A stretch of DNA of 64,000 nucleotides from Acidimicrobiales bacterium (GTDB lineage: Bacteria > Actinomycetota > Acidimicrobiia > Acidimicrobiales > AC-14). Of the stretch, positions 10,299 through 17,924 are shown piece after piece. Location: contig JAODBK010000042.1 of the NCBI GenBank assembly GCA_025463925.1, positions 92,786 to 156,785 of the forward strand, read 5' to 3'. Numbering within the stretch: the first letter of the stretch is position 1; the number at the start of each line of letters is the position of its first letter. The notes under the pieces were generated by a model, which searched no databases, was not told the DNA's origin, and was given only the letters and a program-made list of their open reading frames with translations. Both the position numbers and the translations under genes were made by a program.

Positions 10299-10762
10299 CC
10301 TCGACGACGTCTCCGGCCGCGCTCGACGCGTCCGACCGGCAAGCCGAGCGCGACGAGCGCCTGGTGCGGGTGCTGAGCCGGTCGCGCGGCCACCTCCAGC
10401 TGAACCTGTCGGAGACCTGGCTGTTCACGCTCGGCGGAGTCTTCGTGACGATTGGGATCGTGTTGGTGGTCGTCGGTTGGGTCGGCGCATCCCGCACCGT
10501 GCTGGTGGCCGGGCAGATCCCGTACCTGATCTCGGGCGGGCTGCTCGGCCTGGCCCTGGTGTTCCTCGGTGGGTTCCTCTACTTCGGCTACTGGCTCGCG
10601 ATGCTGGTGCGCGACGGGCGCGAGCGGGCCGAGGACGAGCAGGCCGACCGGGCCGCGCTGCGGACCGGCATCGACGAGGTCAACAAGTCGCTGACCGAGA
10701 TCGCCGCCCTCCTCGAGAACGCGGCCAAGCCCCGCTCCCGGACCCGCCAGCCCGCCTCATAG
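10295..10762 (+). CDS. Small membrane protein with a GQIPYLxSGG motif
   Basis: 155 residues; ATG at 10295 overlaps the previous stop and follows CAGGAG. After a charged N-terminus come two hydrophobic helices (about 48-67 and 74-100) joined by 'GASRTVLVAGQIPYLISGG'. The C-terminus is a charged helix likely to form a coiled coil. The same layout and the GQIPYL.SGG motif recur in the protein at 20681-21190, so the two are paralogs. Last gene of the transporter operon. Its TAG stop (10760-10762) forms the first half of a palindromic operator. Confidence 0.8.
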   Translation: MTSTTSPAALDASDRQAERDERLVRVLSRSRGHLQLNLSETWLFTLGGVFVTIGIVLVVVGWVGASRTVLVAGQIPYLISGGLLGLALVFLGGFLYFGYWLAMLVRDGRERAEDEQADRAALRTGIDEVNKSLTEIAALLENAAKPRSRTRQPAS

Positions 10763-10774
10763 AACCCCGTTCTA
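10760..10774. promoter_or_regulatory. Palindromic TetR-type operator, site 1
   Basis: TAGAAC-CCC-GTTCTA is a perfect inverted repeat with a 3-base spacer, 48 bases before the amidohydrolase start. A -10-like TACTAT (10773-10778) overlaps its right end, so binding should block transcription. A matching site lies at 12270-12284. The TetR gene between the two sites is the likely regulator. The core resembles the mycobacterial KstR motif (AAC..GTT) but has one more spacer base. Confidence 0.75.
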
Positions 10775-10821
10775 CTATGGTGGTGCCCAGGGGCGCCGCC
10801 ACACACAGGGAGATCGCTGAG

Positions 10822-11700
10822 ATGGGCATGCCGTCGGGCATCGGGATCGTCGACACCATGATCGGGTTCCCGCACAAGGACATGAAGGCCGTCTATTCGT
10901 TCATCACCAAGCAGACGCACGACCGGCAGTCGAAGGAAGAGTTCCAGTTCCCGGCCGAGTACATGTTCAAGGACGTGCCGGAGAAGGGTCTGGTCGACGT
11001 CGACGATCCCATCTCCACGACACTGCGCGAGATGGACCGGTGGGGGATCGAGAAGGGGCTGATCGGCGTCGGTGGCGAGGCCGGCGACGGCGAGCTGGCA
11101 CTGAAGCGTCATCCCGACCGCTTCATCGCCTCGGCCGGCGTGGATCCCAACGAGGGGATGGAGGGCATCCGCAAGCTGGTGCGCGAGTACGAGACCTACG
11201 GCGTGCGGGCGGTCGGGCTGTTCCCGTCGGGGTTCTTCCCGCAGGTCGCGATCAACGACAAGAAGATGTACCCGATCTACGCCAAGTGCGTCGAGCTCGG
11301 CATCCCCGTCTTCTGCTGCGCCGGCGTCCCGGGGCCGCGCCTGAAGTTCGCGCCGCAACGCGTCGAGCTCATCGACGAGGTGATGTACGACTTTCCCGAC
11401 CTGGTGTTCGTCACCCGTCACGGCTGCGAGCCGTGGACCGAGCTGGCGGTGAAGCTCATGCTCAAGTGGCCGGGGCTGCACTACTCCACCAGCGCGTTCG
11501 CCCCGAAGTACTACCCGAAGGCGGTGATCGACTTCGCCAACACCCGGGGAGCCGACAAGGTCATCTATGCGGGGTACTTCCCGATGGGCCTGTCGATCGA
11601 GCGGATCATGACCGAGATGCCGCACGTCGGCTTCAACGACGACGTGTGGCCCAAGTTCCTGCGCACCAACGCGCTCCGGGTCCTCGGTCTCGACGGTTGA
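10822..11700 (+). CDS. Amidohydrolase-family (TIM-barrel) protein
   Basis: 292 residues of the amidohydrolase_2 type. ATG at 10822 follows AGGGAG. The barrel pattern is visible in 'RFIASAGVDPNEGMEGIRKL', 'GIPVFCCAGVPGP', 'DLVFVTRHGCEPWTEL' and the terminal 'VIYAGYFPMGLSIERI'. The usual first-strand metal motif HxH is absent: the N-terminus reads GIVDTMIGFPHKD. Catalysis may therefore differ or be lost. The next gene (TetR) overlaps its stop as TTGA, so the two form one unit behind operator 1. Probably acts in the same pathway as the second amidohydrolase and the P450. Confidence 0.82.
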   Translation: MGMPSGIGIVDTMIGFPHKDMKAVYSFITKQTHDRQSKEEFQFPAEYMFKDVPEKGLVDVDDPISTTLREMDRWGIEKGLIGVGGEAGDGELALKRHPDRFIASAGVDPNEGMEGIRKLVREYETYGVRAVGLFPSGFFPQVAINDKKMYPIYAKCVELGIPVFCCAGVPGPRLKFAPQRVELIDEVMYDFPDLVFVTRHGCEPWTELAVKLMLKWPGLHYSTSAFAPKYYPKAVIDFANTRGADKVIYAGYFPMGLSIERIMTEMPHVGFNDDVWPKFLRTNALRVLGLDG

Positions 11701-12272
11701 GTGCACCGGCCGCGCTCGAGCAGCTCGACCTCCAGCAGCGGGCCCGCCGCGGCCGGATCGTCGCCGCGGCATTGGAGCTGATGCTCGAGCGCGAGCACGA
11801 CGACATCCAGATGAAGGACGTGACGGCCGCGGCCGGCGTCGCGCTGGGGACGGTGTACCGCTACTTCAGCTCGAAGGAGCACCTGTTCGCGGAGGCGCTG
11901 CTGAGCTGGTCGCAACGCTTCCCGAACGGCGCCGACGTGTCGATCGAGGGCCCGAGCGTCGAGCGGCTCAAAACCGCGTACCACCGGGCGGCGCGGGCCT
12001 TCGAACGGCACCCGCCGGTGTACGGGCACCTGCTCGCGATCCAGGCCACGAACGATCCCGCAGCGTTCGCGGTGTACGTGCGTTTCGCCGGCAGCCAGGG
12101 CGAGGCGTTCCGCAGCTTCCTGCCGCGCGTGCCGTCCCCGCGCCGCGAGCAGATCATCGACGTCATGAGTGCGGTGCTCGACGCCAACCTCCGCGACTGG
12201 TCGCGCGGCCGGCGGCCGATCGGCCGGGTGTACCAGGCGCTCGACGTTGCGGCCGACCTGCTGCTCGCGTAG
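11697..12272 (+). CDS. TetR/AcrR-family transcriptional regulator
   Basis: 191 residues. The N-terminal helix-turn-helix is clear (about residues 38-68: MKDVTAAAGVALGTVYRYF, then SSKEHLFAEAL). The C-terminal ligand-binding part is helical, with 'VYGHLLAIQATNDPAAFAVY'. The TTG start at 11697 overlaps the previous stop (TTGA) and gives a natural length; no better start exists. Its TAG stop is the first half of operator 2 (12270-12284). With operator 1 before the operon that contains it, autoregulation is likely. The general style recalls KstR-type regulators of lipid and steroid catabolism; the ligand is unknown. Confidence 0.9.
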   Translation: MSAPAALEQLDLQQRARRGRIVAAALELMLEREHDDIQMKDVTAAAGVALGTVYRYFSSKEHLFAEALLSWSQRFPNGADVSIEGPSVERLKTAYHRAARAFERHPPVYGHLLAIQATNDPAAFAVYVRFAGSQGEAFRSFLPRVPSPRREQIIDVMSAVLDANLRDWSRGRRPIGRVYQALDVAADLLLA

Positions 12273-12284
12273 AATGCGATTCTA
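12270..12284. promoter_or_regulatory. Palindromic TetR-type operator, site 2
   Basis: TAGAAT-GCG-ATTCTA, a perfect inverted repeat with the same 15-base geometry as site 1. It starts on the TAG stop of the tetR gene and lies 21 bases before the next ATG. A -10-like TAGTCT (12283-12288) overlaps its right end, as at site 1. Confidence 0.75.
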
Positions 12285-12305
12285 GTCTCGCCCCACGGAG
12301 GTGCC

Positions 12306-13484
12306 ATGCTCGATTTCCCGGTCTTCGATGCCGACAACCACTACTACGAAGCCACGGATGCGTTCACCCGGCACCTCGACAAGTCGATGCGGAAGCGCAC
12401 GATGCAGTGGGCGACGATCGAGGGCAAGCAGCGACTGATCGTCGGCGGGGCCATCAACCGGTTCATCCCGAACCCCACGTTCGATCCCGTGTCCAAACCG
12501 GGTGCGCTGTCCGACTTCTTCCGTGCCAAGTCCGGCGTCGGCGACATCCGGGCGGCGTTCGGCGAGCTGGACCCGATCGAGGAGCGGCCGGAGTACCGCG
12601 ACCGCAACGCCCGCGTGGCCCTGATGGATGCCCAAGGTCTCGAGTCGGCGTTCATGCTCCCGACGTTGGGGGTGGGCATGGAAGCGTCGCTCGAGCACGA
12701 CCCGCCGGCGCTGCTGGCGGCGTTCCGAGCGTTCAACCGATGGCTGCAGGAGGACTGGGGCTACAACTTCCGCGACCGGATCTACACCCCGCCGTACATC
12801 ACCCTCGTCGACATCGACTGGGCCCTCGAGGAGCTCGACCACGCCATCGAGCACGACGCCCGCCTGGTCCTCATGCGGCCGGCGTCGGTGGCCGGCCTCC
12901 CGGATCGCAAGCGCCCGGCCGATCCCGCCCACGACCGCTTCTGGGCGCGGGTCAACGAGCTCGGGATCACCGTCGCGGTGCACGGCGGCGACTCCAGCTA
13001 CGCCGCCTACGAGCAGCTGTGGGGCCTGACCGGCGAGGCCGAGTCCTTCCGGATCCCCGTGATGCGCCGGATGCTGTCGGCCAGCCCGATCCGCGACTTC
13101 ATCGCCTCGCTGTTCGCCGACCACCTCTTCGAGCGCTTCCCGAACGTGCGGCTGGCGACCATCGAGACGGGTTCGGACTGGGTGAAGCCGCTGCGCAAGA
13201 AGCTGAAGTCGCTCTCGGTGCAGCTGCCCGACGAGTTCCCCGTCGATCCGATCGAGATCTTCGACACCAACATCTGGGTGTCGCCCTTCTTCGAGGACGA
13301 CGTCGCCGCGCTGGTCGACCTGGTGGGCGCCGACCGCGTCGTGTTCGGTTCGGACTATCCCCACGCCGAGGGCCTGGCCGAGCCCACTGCGTTCATCAAG
13401 GAGCTCGACGGGGTGCCCGACGCCGACGTCCGCAAGATCATGCACGGCAACGCCCGGGCGCTCGCCACCCGCCGCCCGGCGTAG
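12306..13484 (+). CDS. Amidohydrolase-family (TIM-barrel) protein
   Basis: 392 residues of the amidohydrolase_2 superfamily. ATG at 12306 has GGAGGTG just upstream. It starts 'FPVFDADNHYYE', where the metal motif is DxxH rather than HxH. Other family signs are 'GITVAVHGGDSSYA' (about 218-231), 'FPNVRLATIETGSDW' (about 278-292) and the C-terminal 'VVFGSDYPHAEGL' (about 344-356), with a conserved Asp and His. The first gene behind operator 2, followed 12 bases later by the P450. Probably hydrolyses or decarboxylates a pathway intermediate; the substrate is unknown. Confidence 0.85.
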   Translation: MLDFPVFDADNHYYEATDAFTRHLDKSMRKRTMQWATIEGKQRLIVGGAINRFIPNPTFDPVSKPGALSDFFRAKSGVGDIRAAFGELDPIEERPEYRDRNARVALMDAQGLESAFMLPTLGVGMEASLEHDPPALLAAFRAFNRWLQEDWGYNFRDRIYTPPYITLVDIDWALEELDHAIEHDARLVLMRPASVAGLPDRKRPADPAHDRFWARVNELGITVAVHGGDSSYAAYEQLWGLTGEAESFRIPVMRRMLSASPIRDFIASLFADHLFERFPNVRLATIETGSDWVKPLRKKLKSLSVQLPDEFPVDPIEIFDTNIWVSPFFEDDVAALVDLVGADRVVFGSDYPHAEGLAEPTAFIKELDGVPDADVRKIMHGNARALATRRPA

Positions 13485-13496
13485 CAGGATTCGCGG

Positions 13497-14696
13497 ATGG
13501 CCCGTACCCGGCACCCCGTCCGCGACGACATCGACCTGCTCGACGGCGACTGGTACGCGACCGAGCCGCACGACGCGTGGAAGTGGATGCGCGAGCACGC
13601 GCCCGCCTACTACGACGAGAAGACCGACACGTGGGCGCTGACGCGCTACGACGACGTGCTCGCGGTCGAGAAGGATCCGGCCACGTTCTCGAGCACGCGC
13701 GCGCCTCGGCCGCACGGCGACCCGCTGCCGATGATGATCTCGATGGACAACCCCCAGCACCAGCGCCGCCGGTCGTTGGTGAGCCGGGGCTTCACCCCGC
13801 GGCGGGTGGGCGACAAGGAGGAAACGGTCCGCGAGATCTGCCGGTCGATCATCGAGCGGGTCGCGGCGAAGGGGGAGTGCGACTTCGTCTGGGACGTCGC
13901 CGCCCCACTGCCGTTGCTGCTGATCGCCGACATGCTGGGCTTCGAGGCCGACGCGTACGACGACCTGCTGCGCTGGTCGGACGACATGATCCGGGGCACC
14001 ACCGGCACGCCGACCGTCGAGACGCAGACCAAGGCGTTGGAAGCCGCCATGGCGTTCCGCGAGTACCAGCTCGGCGTGATCGCCGACCGCCGGTCCAAGC
14101 CACCGCAGTCCGACCTCGTCAGCGTGCTGTGCCACGCCGAGATCGACGGCGAGCGGCTGGACGACGACTCACTCGTCAACGAGACACTGCTGATCCTCAT
14201 CGGCGGCGACGAGACGACGCGCCACGTCATCTCCTGCGGGATGCTCGCCTTGATGCAGCACCCCGCCCAGCGCGACGTGCTCGCCGGCGACCCGAACGCC
14301 ATCGAGACCGGCGTCGAGGAGCTCCTCCGGTGGGTGACGCCGATCAAGAACATGTCGCGGACGGTCACGAGGACCGTCGAGGTGCACGGCGAGGAGCTGC
14401 GCGAAGGCGATCAGGTGATCCTGCTGTATCCCTCGGCCAATCGCGACGAGGCGGTGTTCGCCGACCCCTACCGGTTCGACGTGCGCCGCACCCCGAACCC
14501 GCACCTGGCGTTCGGCTTCGGCCCGCACTTCTGCCTCGGCGCGTCGCTGGCCCGGCTGGAGCTGAAGGTCATGTTCACCGAGCTGCTGGCCCGTCTGCCG
14601 GACATCGCGCTCGCCACCGACGATCCGCTGCCGTTCCGTTCGTCGAACTTCATCGTGGGTCCGGAGGCGATGCCCGTCCGCTTCACTCCGGCGTGA
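13497..14696 (+). CDS. Cytochrome P450, CYP142/CYP125-like
   Basis: 399 residues. The heme-binding loop is FGFGPHFCLGASLAR (about 337-351). The I-helix is 'LILIGGDETTRHVIS' (about 233-247), with the acid-Thr pair. The ExxR helix is 'GVEELLRW' (about 278-285). The opening 'DDIDLLDGDWYA' and the phrases 'PMMISMDNPQHQRRRSLVSRGF' and 'KNMSRTVTR' strongly recall mycobacterial CYP142, which oxidises the cholesterol side chain; that is from memory, not a search. In line with this, the operators resemble KstR sites. Needs ferredoxin and reductase from elsewhere. Confidence 0.88.
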   Translation: MARTRHPVRDDIDLLDGDWYATEPHDAWKWMREHAPAYYDEKTDTWALTRYDDVLAVEKDPATFSSTRAPRPHGDPLPMMISMDNPQHQRRRSLVSRGFTPRRVGDKEETVREICRSIIERVAAKGECDFVWDVAAPLPLLLIADMLGFEADAYDDLLRWSDDMIRGTTGTPTVETQTKALEAAMAFREYQLGVIADRRSKPPQSDLVSVLCHAEIDGERLDDDSLVNETLLILIGGDETTRHVISCGMLALMQHPAQRDVLAGDPNAIETGVEELLRWVTPIKNMSRTVTRTVEVHGEELREGDQVILLYPSANRDEAVFADPYRFDVRRTPNPHLAFGFGPHFCLGASLARLELKVMFTELLARLPDIALATDDPLPFRSSNFIVGPEAMPVRFTPA

Positions 14697-14752
14697 TGTT
14701 CGCCTCGCGTCACGGGTAGGCGCCGCCGTTCCGGCGCGACCATGGTCGTTCG

Positions 14753-15388
14753 ATGAACTTGCTCGGGCACGCCCACGTCGCCGTCGCGCTGGGCGTGACG
14801 GACCCGGTCTTCGTGCTCGGTGCGGTGCTGCCCGACCTGGCCTCGATGGCCGGCGCGCGGTTGGACCGCGACCGGATGGCCGGTCCGCTGGCCGCCGGTG
14901 TCGCGCTGCACCACCGCGCCGACGCCGCGTTCCACGCCGAGCCGGCGTTCGTGGCCGGCACGGTGGCGCTCAGGAAGGATCTCGACACCGCCGGCATCCG
15001 TCCGGGCTCGTCGCGGGCGATCGCCCACGTCGGGTGGGAGTTGCTCCTGGACGGGACCCTCCTGCACTCACCGGCTGAGGCCGCCTTCTGGGACGCGATG
15101 ACGATGATCGGCGCGTCGTCCGAGGCCGTCGGGCCTGCCGGGCGCGACCGCTGGTCGGCCTTCGTCCGCCGGTGGGACCGGCCCCGCCCGGCGCTGCGGT
15201 ACGACGACTCCTCGTGGGTCGCCGATCGGGTCCACGACATGATGGGTCGCCGGCCGCGCCTGGCGTTTCCGGCGGAGCAGCGGGCCGCAGTGCGCGACGT
15301 GCTGGCGATGCACGCGCCCCGCGTTCGGCTCACCGCCGCGGCCGTGCTGGACGCGACCACGTCGCGCGTCGCCGTCACGACGCGTTGA
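14753..15388 (+). CDS. Conserved hypothetical protein, possibly ACP-phosphodiesterase-like
   Basis: 211 residues, soluble and helical. The opening 'MNLLGHAHVAVALG' with 'FVLGAVLPDLASM' and 'GVALHHRADAAFH' resembles the start of AcpH-type proteins (MNFLAHLHLA, GNLLADFVRG, I.LHR.ID). A second conserved-looking stretch is 'AHVGWELLLDGTLL' with His and Asp spaced like an HD-type site. This is a weak structural impression; the biochemical role is unproven. Convergent with, and overlapping by 14 bases, the GNAT gene. No obvious Shine-Dalgarno sequence. Confidence 0.7.
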   Translation: MNLLGHAHVAVALGVTDPVFVLGAVLPDLASMAGARLDRDRMAGPLAAGVALHHRADAAFHAEPAFVAGTVALRKDLDTAGIRPGSSRAIAHVGWELLLDGTLLHSPAEAAFWDAMTMIGASSEAVGPAGRDRWSAFVRRWDRPRPALRYDDSSWVADRVHDMMGRRPRLAFPAEQRAAVRDVLAMHAPRVRLTAAAVLDATTSRVAVTTR

Positions 15389-15668
15389 GCAGGTCTTCGT
15401 ACTCGGGATGCCGCCGGATGTAGTTGCGGACGAACGGGCACTGCGCGACCACCACCAGCCCGCGGGCGCGGGCGTCGTCGAGCGCGAAGGAGGCGAGGCG
15501 GCCGCCGATCCCTTGGCCCTCGAAGGCGTCGTCCACCTCGGTGTGGGTGAACACGATGCGGTCGGCGCGGCGGCGGTACTCGGCGAACCCGGCCAGTTGG
15601 CCGTCGACGCGCGCCTCGTACCGGTGCTGCTCAGGGTTGTCGACGACGGCGGCGTTCTCGGCCATCAC
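15375..15668 (-). CDS. Small GNAT-fold N-acetyltransferase (YjdJ-like)
   Basis: 97 residues, the compact single-domain GNAT type. The acetyl-CoA loop is 'VDDAFEGQGIGGRLASFALD' (about 45-64), then 'ARGLVVVAQCPFVRNYIRRHPEY', where the conserved CPF...Y..RHPEY ending is typical of this subgroup. The target is unknown. The ATG overlaps the stop of the upstream 103-residue gene (15665-15668), so they form a two-gene unit. Confidence 0.87.
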   Translation of the reverse strand: MMAENAAVVDNPEQHRYEARVDGQLAGFAEYRRRADRIVFTHTEVDDAFEGQGIGGRLASFALDDARARGLVVVAQCPFVRNYIRRHPEYEDLLNAS

Positions 15669-15976
15669 GCGCTCCGGGATCTGGTGAGCGCGATGAGCAG
15701 CTCGGCTTCCTCGGGCTCGACGCTCGGCCCGAAGGCCGACACGAGCACACCCTTTCGATTCCAGTCCGGAAGGCTGATGCCGAGCACGATCGCCTCGTCG
15801 GCGGGGTCGCTCGGCCCTTCGAACCGGAACGTGTGGTCGACGACCGCGTGCGCGAAGGGGTGAACGCCCGCCACCGCGGCGCAGGTGAGGCCCTCGCGCC
15901 GGAGCACGAGCTCGTCGCGGTAGCCCTCGGCCTCGAGGAAGGCGACCGCCTCGGTGATGGTCTCCGGCGCGTCCAT
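15665..15976 (-). CDS. Conserved hypothetical protein
   Basis: 103 residues, not assigned to a family. Features: 'ITEAVAFLEAEGYRDEL' (helix), a short Cys-containing strand 'LTCAAVAG', 'HAVVDHTFRFEGPSDPADEAIVLGIS' and an acidic C-terminal helix. Soluble, without signal peptide. A -10-like TAGAGT lies 9 bases upstream of the ATG on the minus strand (15986-15991), fitting a leaderless or short-leader transcript. Co-transcribed with the downstream GNAT gene. Confidence 0.75.
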   Translation of the reverse strand: MDAPETITEAVAFLEAEGYRDELVLRREGLTCAAVAGVHPFAHAVVDHTFRFEGPSDPADEAIVLGISLPDWNRKGVLVSAFGPSVEPEEAELLIALTRSRSA

Positions 15977-15985
15977 GCCGACCGC

Positions 15986-15991
15986 ACTCTA
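15986..15991 (-). promoter_or_regulatory. -10 hexamer for the 103-residue gene
   Basis: TAGAGT on the minus strand, 9 bases before the ATG at 15976; consistent with a leaderless transcript. Confidence 0.45.
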
Positions 15992-16002
15992 GGCCGGGAC
16001 CG

Positions 16003-16428
16003 CTACGCGACCGGACGCTCCATCGACTGCACGTCGAAGTAGATCGGAAGGAGGTACTTCACGTAGAACGCGTGCACCGTGAGCTCCGGGTACACCAGGT
16101 CGGCGTACTCCTTGATCCGGACGCGGTCGTCCTTGTCCTGGTAGCGGTGGCACGCGTCCAGGAGGCCGTCGACGTCGGCCCGGCTCTCCTGGAGGAGACC
16201 GAGATGGTCGTAGCCGGGTGACGACATCGGCTTGTCGCTCTCGGCCAGGAGGAGGAACTGATCGTCCTCCAGCAGGAGGAGATGGCAGAGCTGACCGACA
16301 ACCTCGGTGTCGGTCGTCCGCCATCCGAAGACCGACGTGTAGAAGGCGTCGATGTCGGCCTTGAAGTCATCGGTGAGGGTGCCGACCGGGAACGTCAGCT
16401 CCATGTGGTTGAAGCGGCTCTTGCCCAT
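16003..16428 (-). CDS. VOC-superfamily (glyoxalase-like) protein
   Basis: 141 residues. 'RFNHMELTFPVG' opens a first beta-alpha-beta module, then 'DIDAFYTSVFGW' (the typical VOC 'fY..vfGw'), 'QFLLLAESDKP' and 'GYDHLGLLQES', with a conserved His in each module. ATG GGC (16428) is preferred over the earlier GTG because it aligns with the paralog at 28607-29041 (MGAPRFNHVGIS). The paralog sits in a catabolic operon; this copy stands alone. The enzymatic activity is unknown. Confidence 0.82.
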   Translation of the reverse strand: MGKSRFNHMELTFPVGTLTDDFKADIDAFYTSVFGWRTTDTEVVGQLCHLLLLEDDQFLLLAESDKPMSSPGYDHLGLLQESRADVDGLLDACHRYQDKDDRVRIKEYADLVYPELTVHAFYVKYLLPIYFDVQSMERPVA

Positions 16429-16517
16429 GTCGGGATTCTTGCGCACTGCGGCACCGGCTCGCGGCCCGCGGCCGTCGAAGGCGTGCGATCCGGCGCCGCA
16501 GGGGTAAGGGAACGGCC

Positions 16518-17078
16518 ATGGACGCCATCACCCTCTTGAAAGAGGACCACAAGGAAGTCAAGCGCCTCTTCCGCGAGTTCGAGAAGCTGGGCGAGCGGGC
16601 CGTCAAGGCGAAGCAGGAGATCGCGACGCACGTGATCGAGGCGCTCTCGGTCCACTCGGCGATCGAGGAGCAGATCTTCTACCCGTCGGTCCGCAAGCTG
16701 GTGCCCGACCTGAACGAGGCGGTGCTGGAGGCGCTCGAGGAGCACCACGTCGCCAAGTGGCTGCTGGCCGAGCTCGAGGACATGACGCCGGAGCACGAGC
16801 GGTTCGACGCCAAGATGAAGGTGCTCACCGAGAGCGTGCGCCATCACGTCGAGGAGGAAGAGGGCGAGCTCTTCCCCGAGGTGCGCGAGGCGCTGGGCCG
16901 GAAGGCGCTCGCCGAGATCGGCGAGCAAATGGAGCAGGCGCGGCGGGTCGCGCCCACCCGGCCGCACCCGAAGGCACCGGACGAGCCGCCCGGCAACCTC
17001 GTCGCCGGGCCGGCGGCCGCGGTGGTGGATCGGGCGCGCGAGCTCGGCCGCGAGGTGATCGATCGGGCGCGAGGCTGA
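16518..17078 (+). CDS. Hemerythrin HHE-domain protein
   Basis: 186 residues. The four-helix hemerythrin domain fills residues 1-130. Likely di-iron ligands are His10 (KEDHKEV), His and Glu of 'LSVHSAIEEQIFYP', His of 'LEEHHVAKWLL' and the His pair of 'ESVRHHVEEEEGELFP'. The C-terminus is a Pro-rich linker and a charged helix. Possible oxygen or redox sensing or iron handling; stand-alone HHE proteins are often stress-related. ATG at 16518 is preceded by AAGGGA. A strong hairpin follows the stop. Confidence 0.92.
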   Translation: MDAITLLKEDHKEVKRLFREFEKLGERAVKAKQEIATHVIEALSVHSAIEEQIFYPSVRKLVPDLNEAVLEALEEHHVAKWLLAELEDMTPEHERFDAKMKVLTESVRHHVEEEEGELFPEVREALGRKALAEIGEQMEQARRVAPTRPHPKAPDEPPGNLVAGPAAAVVDRARELGREVIDRARG

Positions 17079-17096
17079 GTCTCGCCCGACGCGATG

Positions 17097-17125
17097 GGGC
17101 CCCCGGCAACGATGCCAGGGGGCCC
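17097..17125. terminator. GC-rich hairpin between convergent genes
   Basis: GGGCCCCC (17097-17104) and GGGGGCCC (17118-17125) can form an 8-bp stem around a 13-base loop. It lies between the convergent hemerythrin and thioesterase genes, so it could end transcripts from both sides. There is no T-tract, which is common in high-GC actinobacteria. Confidence 0.6.
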
Positions 17126-17138
17126 TCGTCGGCGTCGC

Positions 17139-17924
17139 TCAGCGGCGATCGAGGTACAGGCCCTGCACCGACCGCCCCACCCGTCCTCGTTCGTCCCAGA
17201 TCGCGGACTCGGCGTACCCGCGCCCGTCCGGTGACGCCCACGTCACCGCGTCGAGGCACAGCCAGCCGCCGGCCGGCTCACGGTGGAGGTACACGGTGAG
17301 GTCGGGGTTGATGAAGAGGTACTCGTCCATCGGCAGGATGCCGGATATGCCGTTGCCGAAGTCGGCGAGCGCCGCGCACCGCATCACACCGGACGTCGTC
17401 TCGCCGGCGACGATCGGCGCGACGAGGCGAGCCCACAGCGCAGCTGGCCCGGGCTCGCGGAAACCACCGACGCCGGCGCGCCACTGCCACGCCTTCGCGA
17501 AGTGCTCGTCGGACGCGTCGAACTCGAGGTCGACGTCGGCGCCCGGCGACGTCGGCGGCTTCGGGCCTTGATGACCGGCGACGGGAATGTCGAGGTCGGC
17601 GCGGCGCACGCGCAGGCCGGTGACGCGCGCCGCCTCGACGCCGTCACGGTCGACGATGCGGGCGCCGACGAGTTGGACCCGCTTGCCCGGGCGCAACACG
17701 TCGGTGGTGACCGAGATCGGCCCGAGCGTCACCGGTCGGAGGAGCTCGACCGTGAGCCGCACGACGGCGACGTCCTCGCCTTCGATGACGACCGCCCGCT
17801 CGACGGCACGCGCGAGCAACGCCGCCGGCCCGCCGCCGTGCATCTGGTTCGGGTCCCACGGGCCGCGCGCCAGGCCGGTCGGCACGAACCAGTCGCCGTC
17901 GGGCTCGAACACCGCATCACTCAT
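17139..17924 (-). CDS. Acyl-CoA thioesterase-like double hot-dog protein
   Basis: 261 residues with the layout of the TesB-like/4HBT_3 double hot-dog family. First module: 'GPWDPNQMHGGGPAALLARAVE' (about 21-42; the HGG turn is characteristic), then 'VRLTVELLRPVTLGPI'. Second module: 'ALADFGNGISG' and 'INPDLTVYLHREPAGGWLCLD', then 'GRGYAESAIWDERGRVG'. Probably acts on acyl-CoA thioesters. The ATG overlaps the stop of the upstream PAP2 gene (ATGA). Substrate unknown. Confidence 0.82.
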   Translation of the reverse strand: MSDAVFEPDGDWFVPTGLARGPWDPNQMHGGGPAALLARAVERAVVIEGEDVAVVRLTVELLRPVTLGPISVTTDVLRPGKRVQLVGARIVDRDGVEAARVTGLRVRRADLDIPVAGHQGPKPPTSPGADVDLEFDASDEHFAKAWQWRAGVGGFREPGPAALWARLVAPIVAGETTSGVMRCAALADFGNGISGILPMDEYLFINPDLTVYLHREPAGGWLCLDAVTWASPDGRGYAESAIWDERGRVGRSVQGLYLDRR

